In this document: positions 8,779 through 17,402 of the stretch, piece after piece
How the letters are laid out: the number at the start of each line of letters is the position of its first letter
Numbering within the stretch: position 1 is the stretch's first letter
Origin: an uncultured Sphingomonas sp.
GTDB taxonomy: Bacteria > Pseudomonadota > Alphaproteobacteria > Sphingomonadales > Sphingomonadaceae
Direction: 5' to 3'
DNA length: 64,000 bases
Assembly: GCF_913774285.1 (NCBI RefSeq)
Contig: NZ_CAJYHX010000033.1
Span: 1-64,000 of the forward strand
Notes under the pieces: generated by a model
What the model was told of the DNA's origin: nothing
Seen by the model: only the letters and a program-made list of their open reading frames with translations
The model's database searches: none
Program-made: the position numbers and the translations under genes

Positions 8779-9555
8779 TCATAGCGGGGTGAAGCCGTAG
8801 CGCGCGAAGATCGCCTTGCCGCGGGCGCTGATCAGGAAGCGGCGGAACGGCTCGGCATCGGGGCTGGCGGCGGTCTTCAGCCGCGCGACCGGATAGCGGA
8901 TCGGCGGCTGGTTCGCCGCCGGGAAGATACCGGCGATCCGCACCTTGGCGGAAGCGCGCGCGTCGGTGGCATAGACGATGCCGAACGGCGCGGCGCCGCG
9001 CTCGACCAGCGCCAGCGCGGCGCGGACATTCTCGGCGCGCACCACTTGTGGGGCCAGCCGGTCCCACGCGCCGATCTTCTGCAGCGCCGCCTTACCGTAG
9101 AGCCCGGCGGGCACGGCGTCGGGATCGGCCATCGCCAGCCGCGCCTGCCCGATCGCGGCGAGCAGCGGCCCGGCGCGGTCGAGCGGAACGGTGCGCCGGT
9201 CCGCTGCCGCGCCGGCGAGGACCAGGCGATTGCCGAGGAACGCGACGCGGGTGCCGGGGGCCAGCTTCCCGCCCTTGTCAACCGCGTCCATCCAGGGCTC
9301 GTCGGCCGAGACGAACAGGTCTGCCGGTGCTCCCGACTGGATCTGCCGGGCAAGCGCCGAGGAGGCGGCGAAGGACAGCACCGGCCGCGCATGCCCCAGC
9401 CGCGCCCAGGCATCGGCCGCCGCGTTCATCGACTCCTGCAGGCTGGCGGCAGCGAGCACCAGCGGCGGGCGGGGCGCAGCCTGGGCGGGCACGGCAAGCG
9501 TTGCGGCGAGCGCGGCGAGCAGCCAGCGGCGAGTCGGGGTCGGCGAAACGGGCAT
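8779..9555 (-). CDS. modA: Periplasmic molybdate-binding protein
   Basis: A 258-residue solute-binding protein. The N-terminus is an export signal (RRWLLAALAATLAVPAQA) and the mature part opens with LVLAAASLQESMNAAADAW, followed by SFAASSALARQIQSGAPADLFVSAD, the diagnostic ModA segments that hold the oxyanion-contacting serines. VPAGLYGKAAL and GIVYATDA are further family motifs. GGAGG lies ten bases upstream of ATG 9555. It is the first gene of the modABC operon, with a 73-base gap to the preceding glycosyltransferase gene on the same strand. No ModE palindrome or molybdenum-cofactor riboswitch could be recognised in that gap. Confidence 0.93.
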   Translation of the reverse strand: MPVSPTPTRRWLLAALAATLAVPAQAAPRPPLVLAAASLQESMNAAADAWARLGHARPVLSFAASSALARQIQSGAPADLFVSADEPWMDAVDKGGKLAPGTRVAFLGNRLVLAGAAADRRTVPLDRAGPLLAAIGQARLAMADPDAVPAGLYGKAALQKIGAWDRLAPQVVRAENVRAALALVERGAAPFGIVYATDARASAKVRIAGIFPAANQPPIRYPVARLKTAASPDAEPFRRFLISARGKAIFARYGFTPL

Positions 9556-9628
9556 GGACGCGAAACCTCCGGCGAAGCGATGGGATCCGGTTCGCGGCTC
9601 GGCGACAGCCTGTCAAGCAAACCGGCGC

Positions 9629-10681
9629 TTATACCCGATGCTGTCTTAACGCGCGGACGGCGCCGATCAGCCCGCTTGCCGCGAGGTCGACGGGCCGGGC
9701 ATCCTCCAGCGCCGCCACCGCCGGACGCGCGGCAAGCGCATGGCGCAGCGGCAGCCGGCCCGAGCGCACCGCCGTGCGGCACAGCCGCCACCAAAGCCGC
9801 GAAATCTCCCGATCTACCCGCGCCAGGGTGGCCGCATCATGGCCCTGCTCTCCGAAATGCGCGCGGAGGACTGCGATGCCGTCGAACAGCCGACGCAGCA
9901 GCACCCTGTCACCGACCGGCGTCCTGGCCATCACATAGCGTACCAGCAGCCCGGCAATCTCCGGCGCGCCCTGGCCCAGCATCGCCTGATGCCGTGCGCG
10001 GAGCAGCGCCTCGGCATGCGCGGTCATCGTGCCGTTGAACACCTGCGAGGCACCGCCGGCATGCTGGCGGTAGAGGGTGAGCACCGTATCGATCTGGTCG
10101 ATCCGACCGAAGGCGCGCAGCCGGTGGTAGAGGTCGAAATCCTCGACATAGCGGCATTCGGGCCGCTCGAAGATGTCCAGCCGCCGGGCCGCCTCGGCGC
10201 GGAACAGCACTGAGGACCAGACCAGGGGGTTCTGCACCAGCATCAGCCAGTCGATCAGCCCGGGGGTCAGCGGCCGCACCCACTGCCCCGCCCGCACCTG
10301 CCCGTCGACCAGGCAATCGGTGGCGGTGCTGACCAGCACGGTCTTGGGATGCGCGTCGAGCCAGGCGACCTGCCGGGCGAAGCGCTCGGGCAGGCAGAGA
10401 TCGTCCTGGTCCAGCCCGGCAATATAGCGCCCGCGCGCCGCGGCAAAGGCCCGGTTGCGCGCCACCACCGGGCCGCCGTTTACCGCGCTCTCGATTACCC
10501 GGATGCGCGGATCCCCCCGCCCCCGCAGCACCGCCACGGTGTCGTCGCGCGAGCCATCATCCACCGCGACCAGTTCCCAGTCGGGGAACGTCTGCGCCTG
10601 CAGGCTGGCCAGCGTCTCGGGCAGCAGCGCAGCGCCGTTATAGGTCGCCATCACCACCGACAGGGTGGGCGTGTCGCTCAT
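9629..10681 (-). CDS. Family 2 glycosyltransferase
   Basis: A 350-residue cytoplasmic GT-A-fold glycosyltransferase. Residues 6-14 (TLSVVMATYNG) and DDGS at 41-44 form the nucleotide-sugar site; LDQDDLCLPERF supplies the DxD-like metal motif, and ECRYVEDFDLYHRL is the acceptor-side ED motif. The C-terminal 130 residues are helical and arginine-rich. ATG 10681 overlaps the stop of the upstream fusion gene as ATGA, so the two are translationally coupled and probably act in one pathway. Donor and acceptor cannot be predicted. It is followed 73 bases later by modA, which is probably a separate transcript. Confidence 0.88.
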   Translation of the reverse strand: MSDTPTLSVVMATYNGAALLPETLASLQAQTFPDWELVAVDDGSRDDTVAVLRGRGDPRIRVIESAVNGGPVVARNRAFAAARGRYIAGLDQDDLCLPERFARQVAWLDAHPKTVLVSTATDCLVDGQVRAGQWVRPLTPGLIDWLMLVQNPLVWSSVLFRAEAARRLDIFERPECRYVEDFDLYHRLRAFGRIDQIDTVLTLYRQHAGGASQVFNGTMTAHAEALLRARHQAMLGQGAPEIAGLLVRYVMARTPVGDRVLLRRLFDGIAVLRAHFGEQGHDAATLARVDREISRLWWRLCRTAVRSGRLPLRHALAARPAVAALEDARPVDLAASGLIGAVRALRQHRV

Positions 10682-13188
10682 GCCGCCGCGCGCGTCCGAT
10701 CGGCGAGGATCTGGTCGACGATCATCCGGCCGATATCGTTCTGCCACAGCCACAGGCCATTGGCCTTGCCGCTGAAGCTGGCCTCGCCGCCGAGCGGCCC
10801 GTCGGGGACATGGCCCGAGGCGAGCCCCAGGCCATAGACGCCGGGCAGCACCCGTCCCTCGGCATCGAGCACGCGGCATTGCTGGTCAACCAGCCGCGGC
10901 CGGCCGGGATGGTCCGCCATCAGCGCAATCCGCGCGCCCTCGACATCGTAGAGCGGCAGCGCACGCGGGCGGTAGCCGAGCGCGCCGATCACCACGTCCG
11001 CCGCTTCCAGCTCTGCTCGCATCGCTGCGTCGTTCTCGCCGGTCAGCCGGCACAGCGCCATACGCGGATCGGGCGCACGGCCGCCGACCCCCAGCATCCG
11101 CAGCACCAACTCGCGCGCTTCCAACCGGAAGCCGGCAAGTCGATAGACGAAGCCGCTCAAGGGGCAGATATCGTCCGGGCCGAAATCGGTGAAGCCGTCC
11201 GCATGCGCCTCCTCGGCCGAGCGATAGAAGGGCCGCAGCGGCCGGCGATGGTAGAGTCGCAGCGCCCCCGCCCCCAAGGGCAGCGCCGGGCTCGCCTTGA
11301 GCAGCAGCACCGCGGCGGCCATCGCGCTGGTCGACCCGCCGACGATGGCGATGCGCGGCGCGCGCACCCCCACCAGCCGCGCGCGCAGCCGATCGAGGCC
11401 GCCGAGCCGCAGGAAGTCGTCGCCCAGCACCAGCCGGTCGCCGGCCAGGTCACCGATCGGTGCGCCCGCGATCAGCTCGGCGGCGACGTGCGCGCGGTCC
11501 TGGTAACCGCCGGTGGCGATCACCAGGTTCGCCGCGCGCATCACCCGCTCGTCGCCGGTGAGCAGGTTGCGCACCCGCGCCGCCCAGTCGCCTTGGGGGG
11601 TGCGGCGCGCTTCCACCACCTCCGAGCGCGTCGCGACCACGCCGCCATGCTGCGCCACCAGCGTGCCGAGCCGTGCGCCGGTCGCCTCCAGCAGCGGGGT
11701 CGAGCGCGCCAGCGGCACGCCCAGCCGCCCGGCATAGAGCGCCACCTCGCGGCCCGCGTGATGCTCGGTCAGCGCGGCGATGTCGCCGTGCACATTGTCC
11801 TTCACCGCGGTGAGGAAGGTCTCGGCGGTGCTGTCCGAGGTGATCGCATAGCTGCCGATCTCGCCCCGCCCGAGCACCGCATCGCGCTCGACGATCGCGA
11901 GGCCCGTTTCGGCCAAGGTCACCAGCTGGTCGCCTTTGGTCGCGGCGGTGAGCAGCGCCGTGCCCGCCGGGCCGCCGCCGACGATCAGCGCCGAATGCAC
12001 CGTCCGCCCGCGCCGCTCGACCCGCAGCCCGTCGAGCCCGGCGGTGCGGCAGGCGCCGATCAGCGCGGTGCAGACCGTGTCGACATCGGCTTCGATCATC
12101 CCGTCGGTGACGGGCAGCGAGAGGATGCGCCCGGCGATCTCGTCGGCGACCGGCAGCGCGCGATCGATCACGCAGCTGCTGCGGAACCAGGGCTGCTCGC
12201 CGAGATGCGGGCTGAAATAGTGGCCGGCGCCGATCCCCTGCTCGGCCAGCGCGGCGATGATGCCTGCGCGATGCCCGGCAAAGGCGCGCGGCAGCAGCAG
12301 CGACTGGAATTGAAGCGCCGGGCGGGCGCCGCGCAATGCCTGGAACTGGAAGCCATGCGCATCGGCGAAGCCACCGAGCCGCTCGCGATAGACGCGGTCG
12401 AGCGCGGCACGATGCGCGGCGATGCCCTCCAGTTCCTCCAGCTTCGCTGTGGCGAGCACGCCCAGCACCTCGGGCAGCTTGGCATTGAGCCCGGGCCCCT
12501 CGGCCGAGCGACCGCCGTCGAAGCCGAAATTGGTCATCCGCCGCAGCGTCTTGATCAGCGCGGCGTCGCCGCTGTGGATCAGCCCGCCCTCGGCCGTGGC
12601 AAAGACCTTGGTGGCATGCATCGAGTAGACGACGGGAAACGGCGCGCCCGTGCCGAACTGGTGCCCGTCCGCGTCGATCGTGCCCAGCGAGGCTGCGGCA
12701 TCCACCACCACGCCGATGCCCCGGTCGTGATAGGCACGGTAGCGCGCCAGATCGAGGCTCCCGCCGAAAGTGGCATAAGGCACCACCACCGCGATGCGAT
12801 CGCCATAGCGGTCGAACGCCGCCGCTTCGGCATCGGTACGCATCGTCCAGTCCTCGGGGTCGATGTCGCACAACACCGGCGTCAGCCCGGCCCATTGCAC
12901 CGCCTGCGCGGTCGCCGCGAAGGTGAAGGCGGGCACCAGCGCCAGCGCATCGCTCCCGGCACGCGGCCCCGCCGCATGGCGGATCGCCAGCATCAGCCCG
13001 ATCGTCGCATTGGCGACCGCGAGGCACGCGCCCCGCCCGCCGAACAGCCGCGCCGTCGCCGCCGCCTCGAACCCGCGCACCACCGGCCCGCCGTTCGAAT
13101 AGGTACCCCGCGCCTCGATGGCGCGGAGCGCGTCGGTCCTCAGGCTCAACCGCGGCGGCTGCGGCGCGATCAGCGGCAGGCGCTGCAT
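10678..13188 (-). CDS. Fusion: DegT/DnrJ/EryC1-type aminotransferase plus FAD/NAD(P)-binding oxidoreductase
   Basis: An 836-residue two-domain protein. Residues of about 15-385 form a PLP-dependent sugar aminotransferase of the DegT/StrS class: NGGPVVRGFE at the start, VVDAAASLG (161-169), and YSMHATKVFATAEGG with Lys194 as the predicted Schiff-base lysine. From about residue 398 a flavoprotein domain starts with SALIVGGGPAGTALL (FAD dinucleotide fold); a second Rossmann motif, RIAIVGGSTSAMAA, probably binds NAD(P)H, and a late GALGYRPR resembles class B monooxygenase-like proteins. GGGGAGAG lies just upstream of ATG 13188. Codon use is continuous across the junction and there is no stop, so the fusion is real in this sequence. 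It is coupled to a glycosyltransferase. It could make an amino sugar and then oxidise it, but substrate and order are unknown. Confidence 0.82.
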   Translation of the reverse strand: MQRLPLIAPQPPRLSLRTDALRAIEARGTYSNGGPVVRGFEAAATARLFGGRGACLAVANATIGLMLAIRHAAGPRAGSDALALVPAFTFAATAQAVQWAGLTPVLCDIDPEDWTMRTDAEAAAFDRYGDRIAVVVPYATFGGSLDLARYRAYHDRGIGVVVDAAASLGTIDADGHQFGTGAPFPVVYSMHATKVFATAEGGLIHSGDAALIKTLRRMTNFGFDGGRSAEGPGLNAKLPEVLGVLATAKLEELEGIAAHRAALDRVYRERLGGFADAHGFQFQALRGARPALQFQSLLLPRAFAGHRAGIIAALAEQGIGAGHYFSPHLGEQPWFRSSCVIDRALPVADEIAGRILSLPVTDGMIEADVDTVCTALIGACRTAGLDGLRVERRGRTVHSALIVGGGPAGTALLTAATKGDQLVTLAETGLAIVERDAVLGRGEIGSYAITSDSTAETFLTAVKDNVHGDIAALTEHHAGREVALYAGRLGVPLARSTPLLEATGARLGTLVAQHGGVVATRSEVVEARRTPQGDWAARVRNLLTGDERVMRAANLVIATGGYQDRAHVAAELIAGAPIGDLAGDRLVLGDDFLRLGGLDRLRARLVGVRAPRIAIVGGSTSAMAAAVLLLKASPALPLGAGALRLYHRRPLRPFYRSAEEAHADGFTDFGPDDICPLSGFVYRLAGFRLEARELVLRMLGVGGRAPDPRMALCRLTGENDAAMRAELEAADVVIGALGYRPRALPLYDVEGARIALMADHPGRPRLVDQQCRVLDAEGRVLPGVYGLGLASGHVPDGPLGGEASFSGKANGLWLWQNDIGRMIVDQILADRTRAAA

Positions 13189-13474
13189 GATACTCTCCCC
13201 GAATGCTGCTTCGCCGGAAACGGCGGAGGGGGCGGACCATGGCAGAGGCGGCTTAGAAAACGGTAAAATGGCTTGCGCCGGTGGCGCGACATAGGGTGGG
13301 CGCCGCGCCGAACAGCAGCAAAGCATAGCCTTCGTCGACGCCTTTCTCCGCAGCGCGTCGCAAGAACAAATACCGCAAGGATTTTGCTTGCACGAAGCAA
13401 AGTCAAAAGGACGGAAGAGCGCCCGCCTGCCAGCTCCGGTAAAATACCTACATTGCGGCAACTGCACGCCAAAC

Positions 13475-13488
13475 TGCACCTTGGTGCA
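13475..13488. promoter_or_regulatory. Candidate operator palindrome in the 373-base divergent gap
   Basis: TGCACC-TT-GGTGCA is a perfect six-base inverted repeat with a two-base spacer. It lies 74 bases before the TonB receptor start at 13562 and 287 bases before the fusion gene start at 13188. A direct TGCAC copy occurs twelve bases to its left. No regulator gene is adjacent. The remaining gap 13189-13561 is comparatively AT-rich around 13360-13420 and shows no gene. Confidence 0.4.
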
Positions 13489-13561
13489 ATCATTAGGGCA
13501 TCAGCGCCACCTATAAGAGCAGCAAGAGGGATCGCATTCGTAACGAATAAAGGGTGCACCG

Positions 13562-16039
13562 GTGAAGATTTCAGCGCTGCTGTTGACGCTAATCGCAACG
13601 ACCTCGGTTTCCACGCAGGCGTTGGCACAGACCAAGGCGACGCCGGATCGCGCGGCCAAGCCTCAGGAATCGCAACCCGCCGCCGAGAAGGAGGTCTTCT
13701 CCACCGGCGTCGCCAAGGGCCGCGATCGCCTGGACAGCGCCACCTCCACCAGCTCGCTCAAAGGCACGGAGGCGCAGAAGCTGGGCCCCGTCGGGCTCGC
13801 CGACATCCTGCGCACGATGCCGGGCATCCGCGTCGAGAACGGCGTCAGCGAGGGCAACAACAACTACACCGTGCGCGGCCTGCCGATCGGCTCGGGCGGC
13901 TCGAAGTACGTGCTGCTCGAAGAGGACGGCCTGCCCGTCGTCGAGTTCAACGACCTGTTCAACATCGCGGGCGACAGCTTCTTCCGCGCCGATTTCAACA
14001 TCGCGCAGATCGAGACGATCCGCGGCGGCTCGGCCTCCACCTTCGCATCCAACTCGCCCGGCGGCCTGATCAACCTGCTGTCCAAGACCGGCGACGTCGA
14101 GGGCGGCTCCATCCAGGTATCGACCGGGCTCGACTATGATTCAAAGCGCGTCGACCTCGATTACGGCGCGCATCTCAGCAAGACGATCCGCTTCCATGTC
14201 GGCGGCTTCTACCGCGTCGGCGAGGGCCCGCGCGCGACCGGCATGACCTCGTTCAACGGCGGCCAGGTCAAGCTGAACGTCACCAAGGAATTCGCGAACG
14301 GCTATGTCCGGCTCTACGGCAGCCTGCTCCAGGACCGCGCGCCGAGCTATGCCACCTACCCGGTGACGCTGACCGGCACCAACGACAAGCCGGTGATCGG
14401 CAACGTTCCGGGCTTCGATATCCTCAAGGGTTCGATGTACTCGCCGAACGTGCCGACGCTGCTGACGCTGGACGGGCAGAACCAGCCGGCGGCCTTCGCG
14501 ATCAAGCGGGGCCAGAGCGTCGAGTCCAAGTCGATCGGGTTCGAGGCGCAGTTCGATGCCGCGGGCTGGACCTTCACCGACCGCGCGCGCTTCTCGAAGA
14601 ACTCGGGCGATTTCCTGCGCGCCTTTCCCAGCACGGTTGCACCGGTCGCGACGCTCGCCGCTTCGCTCGCCGGCGCGGGGGCCACGGCCACCTATTTCAA
14701 CGGGCCGAACGCCGGCAAGGCGGTGCCGGTGAATGCGAACGGCAACGGGCTCCTCGCCAACTATTTCGCCAATGTCTACCGGCTGAAGAACGGCGACCAT
14801 TTCGCCAACGACTTCCGCGCCACTCGTGTGTGGAAGGTCGGTGCGGGCGACCTGACCACCACCGCGGGCCTGTATGTCGCCAGCCAGAGCGTGGCGGTCG
14901 ACGCGCTGCAGATCTCGATGGTGACCGACGTCGCCGGGGGCGGCCGCAGCGCGCTGGTCAACCTCACCAACGCCGCAGGCGTCGCGCAGACCCAGGACGG
15001 CGTCTATGCCTATAGCCGCAACGGCCCCAAGCTGCGCCGCGCGTTCGACATGGAGTACAGCTTCCTGGCGCCCTATGGCTCGGTGAACTATCATGTCGGC
15101 AAGCTCGCGATCGGCGGCAGCCTGCGCTACGATACCGGCCATGCCCGCGGTTCCATGGTGGGCGCCGATCTCGGCGGCGGGCGCAACGGCACGATCAGCT
15201 ACGACATGAACGGCGACGGCAAGCTGAGCGCGGCCGAAACCAGAGTTTCGGCGCTGCCGCTCGGCAATCCGGCACCGGTCAATTACGACTTCCGCTATTT
15301 CAGCTATTCGGTCGGCGTAAACTACCGCGCTGCCGAGCCGCTTGCCTTCTTCGCCCGCTACAGCCGCGGCGGCCGCGTCAACGCGGACAAGATCCTGTTC
15401 ACCAGCGCGCTCGACAACGCCACCGGCAAGCTGGTGGAAGCACGCCAGGCCTATGACGCCGTGAAGCAGCTCGAAGGCGGCCTGAAGTTCCGCAAGAACG
15501 GCTTCACCTTCAACGCCACCGCCTTCCTTGCCAATGCCGACGACCACAACCAGCTCAACGGCCTGGCGACGCAGACCTATCGCAAGTACCGCACCTATGG
15601 CGTGGAGCTGGAAGGCGGCATCCGCCGCGGTCCGTTCAGCATGACGGCGGGCGCGACCTACACCAAGGCGAAGATCACCAAGGACTTTTTCGACCCGACC
15701 CTGACCGACAAGGAACCGCGCCACCAGCCGGCCTGGACGCTGCAGGCAACCCCGCAGGTCGACCTGAAATACGTCACCGTCGGCACCAGCGTGGTGGCGA
15801 TCACCAGCAGCTACTCGCAGGACATCAACCAGCTGAAGATGCCGGGCTTCACCACCGTCGGCGGCTTCGTGATCGTGCACCCCACCAAGGCGATCGACGT
15901 CGCGCTGACTGGCACCAACCTGTTCAACGCCAAGGGCTTCCTGGACATCAACCAGGCAAGCATGCCCACCACCGGCATCGGCTGGGCGCGATCGGTGCAG
16001 GGCCGCACGCTCGCTGCCTCGGTGCGCTTCAACTTCTAG
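13562..16039 (+). CDS. TonB-dependent outer-membrane receptor
   Basis: An 825-residue receptor with signal peptide MKISALLLTLIATTSVSTQALAQ and GTG start at 13562. The plug domain is visible at about 75-190 (GLADILRTMPGIRVENGVSEGNNNYTVRGLP, then IETIRGGSASTFASNSPGGLINLLSK), followed by a 22-strand-type barrel ending TLAASVRFNF with the C-terminal phenylalanine. Segments such as YKSEYSRGGRV-like RYSRGGRVNADKILF and VALTGTNLFNAKGFL are the late barrel motifs of this family. It is transcribed away from the aminotransferase-flavoprotein operon. A hairpin terminator follows. The ligand is unknown; carbohydrate or iron-chelate uptake are both possible. Confidence 0.92.
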   Translation: MKISALLLTLIATTSVSTQALAQTKATPDRAAKPQESQPAAEKEVFSTGVAKGRDRLDSATSTSSLKGTEAQKLGPVGLADILRTMPGIRVENGVSEGNNNYTVRGLPIGSGGSKYVLLEEDGLPVVEFNDLFNIAGDSFFRADFNIAQIETIRGGSASTFASNSPGGLINLLSKTGDVEGGSIQVSTGLDYDSKRVDLDYGAHLSKTIRFHVGGFYRVGEGPRATGMTSFNGGQVKLNVTKEFANGYVRLYGSLLQDRAPSYATYPVTLTGTNDKPVIGNVPGFDILKGSMYSPNVPTLLTLDGQNQPAAFAIKRGQSVESKSIGFEAQFDAAGWTFTDRARFSKNSGDFLRAFPSTVAPVATLAASLAGAGATATYFNGPNAGKAVPVNANGNGLLANYFANVYRLKNGDHFANDFRATRVWKVGAGDLTTTAGLYVASQSVAVDALQISMVTDVAGGGRSALVNLTNAAGVAQTQDGVYAYSRNGPKLRRAFDMEYSFLAPYGSVNYHVGKLAIGGSLRYDTGHARGSMVGADLGGGRNGTISYDMNGDGKLSAAETRVSALPLGNPAPVNYDFRYFSYSVGVNYRAAEPLAFFARYSRGGRVNADKILFTSALDNATGKLVEARQAYDAVKQLEGGLKFRKNGFTFNATAFLANADDHNQLNGLATQTYRKYRTYGVELEGGIRRGPFSMTAGATYTKAKITKDFFDPTLTDKEPRHQPAWTLQATPQVDLKYVTVGTSVVAITSSYSQDINQLKMPGFTTVGGFVIVHPTKAIDVALTGTNLFNAKGFLDINQASMPTTGIGWARSVQGRTLAASVRFNF

Positions 16040-16064
16040 GTCTTCGCCCCCCGAAGAACCGCCT

Positions 16065-16097
16065 CGCCCGGTCGCTCCTCAGCGGCCGGGCGTTTTC
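16065..16097 (+). terminator. Intrinsic terminator after the TonB receptor
   Basis: CGCCCGGTCGC pairs with GCGGCCGGGCG and is followed by TTTTCTT, 26 bases after the receptor stop codon. It lies just before the convergent L,D-transpeptidase stop. Confidence 0.88.
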
Positions 16098-16104
16098 TTG
16101 CGCC

Positions 16105-16845
16105 TCAGCGGGCGGCGACCGACTGGACGTGGAGTGCGGGAAACACGTCCTCGATCGGCTTGCTGTCGGGCAGCACATACACATAGCCGCCCTTGCCCTT
16201 GTACATCGGGCTCAGCAGCTTGGCGTAGAAGGTGGACGGCACGTTGATGCAGCCGAAGGTGATGCGGTTGTCGTCGGGGGTCGGCGAGGCGAGCCGTTCG
16301 CGGCGCTTCTCCTTGCGCGCCGCCGCCCCAGTCGGCACCGGGTGCAGCGCTACCGAAGTATAATAATCCACCCACAGCACCCGCTCCTTGCCGACCGCAA
16401 GGCCGAACTTGGCGAGATACCGCCCGGCGGGCGTGGTCTTCTCGGCGGGACCGATCTCGGAGAGCTGCTTGGCGCCGATCCCCGGCGTCGCATCGTCGCC
16501 GGGCGCGATGCCGATCAGCACCGGCACTGCCGCAAGTTGCTTGCCGTGAGCGTCGTAGAGGAACAGCGCGGCATGGGGCTTGTCGACGATCAGATAGGGC
16601 AGCCCGTGATTGTCACCAGCCGAAGACACCCAGTCGTGCACGCGCAGCGTCTCGGCCGAAGGCTGAAGCTTGGGCGCGTCGGGCTTGGCCGCCGCAGCCT
16701 TTGGCTTGGCGGGCGCATGCCTGCCCTTCTTGGGCGTGGCCTTTTTGGGGGCGGCGGCCTTGGGCTTGGCATCCTGGAGGGGAACAGCGGCGGCGGGGGG
16801 GACGAGCAGCGCCAGCCCGGCCAGCGCGAGCAATCCTTGGATCAT
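16105..16845 (-). CDS. Exported L,D-transpeptidase (YkuD family)
   Basis: A 246-residue periplasmic enzyme. It has a signal peptide (1-20), a lysine/alanine/proline-rich linker (about 25-60), and a YkuD catalytic domain from about 70: YLIVDKPHAALFLYD, IGIAPGDDATPGIG, then His168 in VALHPVPTG and Cys199 in RITFGCINVP. The family forms 3-3 cross-links in peptidoglycan or attaches proteins to it. The usual catalytic SHGC is TFGC here, so the residue before Gly is Phe instead of His, a variant seen in some alphaproteobacterial members; the nucleophilic cysteine is present. It is convergent with the TonB receptor gene. Confidence 0.85.
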   Translation of the reverse strand: MIQGLLALAGLALLVPPAAAVPLQDAKPKAAAPKKATPKKGRHAPAKPKAAAAKPDAPKLQPSAETLRVHDWVSSAGDNHGLPYLIVDKPHAALFLYDAHGKQLAAVPVLIGIAPGDDATPGIGAKQLSEIGPAEKTTPAGRYLAKFGLAVGKERVLWVDYYTSVALHPVPTGAAARKEKRRERLASPTPDDNRITFGCINVPSTFYAKLLSPMYKGKGGYVYVLPDSKPIEDVFPALHVQSVAAR

Positions 16846-16862
16846 CGATGTCTTCGCTCAAT

Positions 16863-16895
16863 AAAAAGGGTGGCCGCCCCGAAGCGCGGCCACCC
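16863..16895 (-). terminator. Intrinsic terminator of the coiled-coil lipoprotein gene
   Basis: Read on the minus strand, GGGTGGCCGCGC pairs with the following GGGCGGCCACCC and ends in TTTTTATT. It lies 38 bases beyond the stop of the lipoprotein gene and separates it from the L,D-transpeptidase gene. Confidence 0.88.
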
Positions 16896-16933
16896 GGATC
16901 ACGCGGCCCGAAGGCCGGTACGGCAGGCGCCGC

Positions 16934-17263
16934 TTAGTTGCGGGCGCGCTTGCGCGGCTTGGCGTTCTGCTGCTGGACCTGCTGCGAGAGCTGCTGGGTC
17001 TGCTGGTCGAGCGTGTCGACACGGCCGTTCAGCTGGTCGAGGCGCTGGCCGTTCTGCTGGGCCTGGCCGGCAGCGGCCTGGGCCTGCGACAGCGCCTGCT
17101 TGGCGGTGCCGTCGGTCTCCTGGAGGCGCGTCTCGAGCGCATCGACGCGCTGGCTCACCGGGGCGATCTGCTCGCGGACATACTTCTTGGTGGCGCAACC
17201 GCTCAGACCCACCGCGCCGATCATCAGCATGGCAACCGGAGCAAACTTCATACCAGTACGCAT
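16934..17263 (-). CDS. Small alanine/glutamine-rich coiled-coil lipoprotein
   Basis: A 109-residue lipoprotein. The signal ends in the lipobox LSGCATKKYV, so Cys is at about residue 22 and the mature protein begins there. The rest is one long heptad-like helix rich in Gln, Ala and Leu (QRVDALETRLQET, LDQLNGRVDTLDQQT) ending in a basic tail KPRKRARN. It resembles Lpp-type murein lipoproteins in shape but lacks their C-terminal lysine for peptidoglycan attachment. ATG 17263 has AAAGG six bases upstream; a GTG at 17278 is an alternative. Transcribed alone, ending in a strong terminator. Its closeness to an L,D-transpeptidase, the enzyme class that attaches Lpp, is suggestive only. Confidence 0.78.
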   Translation of the reverse strand: MRTGMKFAPVAMLMIGAVGLSGCATKKYVREQIAPVSQRVDALETRLQETDGTAKQALSQAQAAAGQAQQNGQRLDQLNGRVDTLDQQTQQLSQQVQQQNAKPRKRARN

Positions 17264-17402
17264 AAACACACCTTTCACTCGTTAAGAAAACTTAAGGCCG
17301 CTTCACCAAGCCGGAGCAACGGGCCCGCAACAATCCCGATTCGGTCCGGCTGTGCCGGATGTCCGTCGGACGGAGCCGGAGACGGGGCGAATCGTTCCCG
17401 CG

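Noticed and set aside
9556..9628. Molybdenum-cofactor riboswitch or ModE site before modA
   Set aside because: The gap is only 73 bases and shows neither the riboswitch core nor the TATATA-type palindrome.
10810..13266. 818-codon open frame on the plus strand opposite the fusion gene
   Set aside because: Rich in Arg, Gln, His and Ala, no domain; the minus-strand frame has clear cofactor motifs. Similar shadow frames at 4214-6136, 14141-15880, 20598-22328, 23470-25944, 29188-31005, 42740-45196, 53248-55305 and 61360-63444 were rejected for the same reason.
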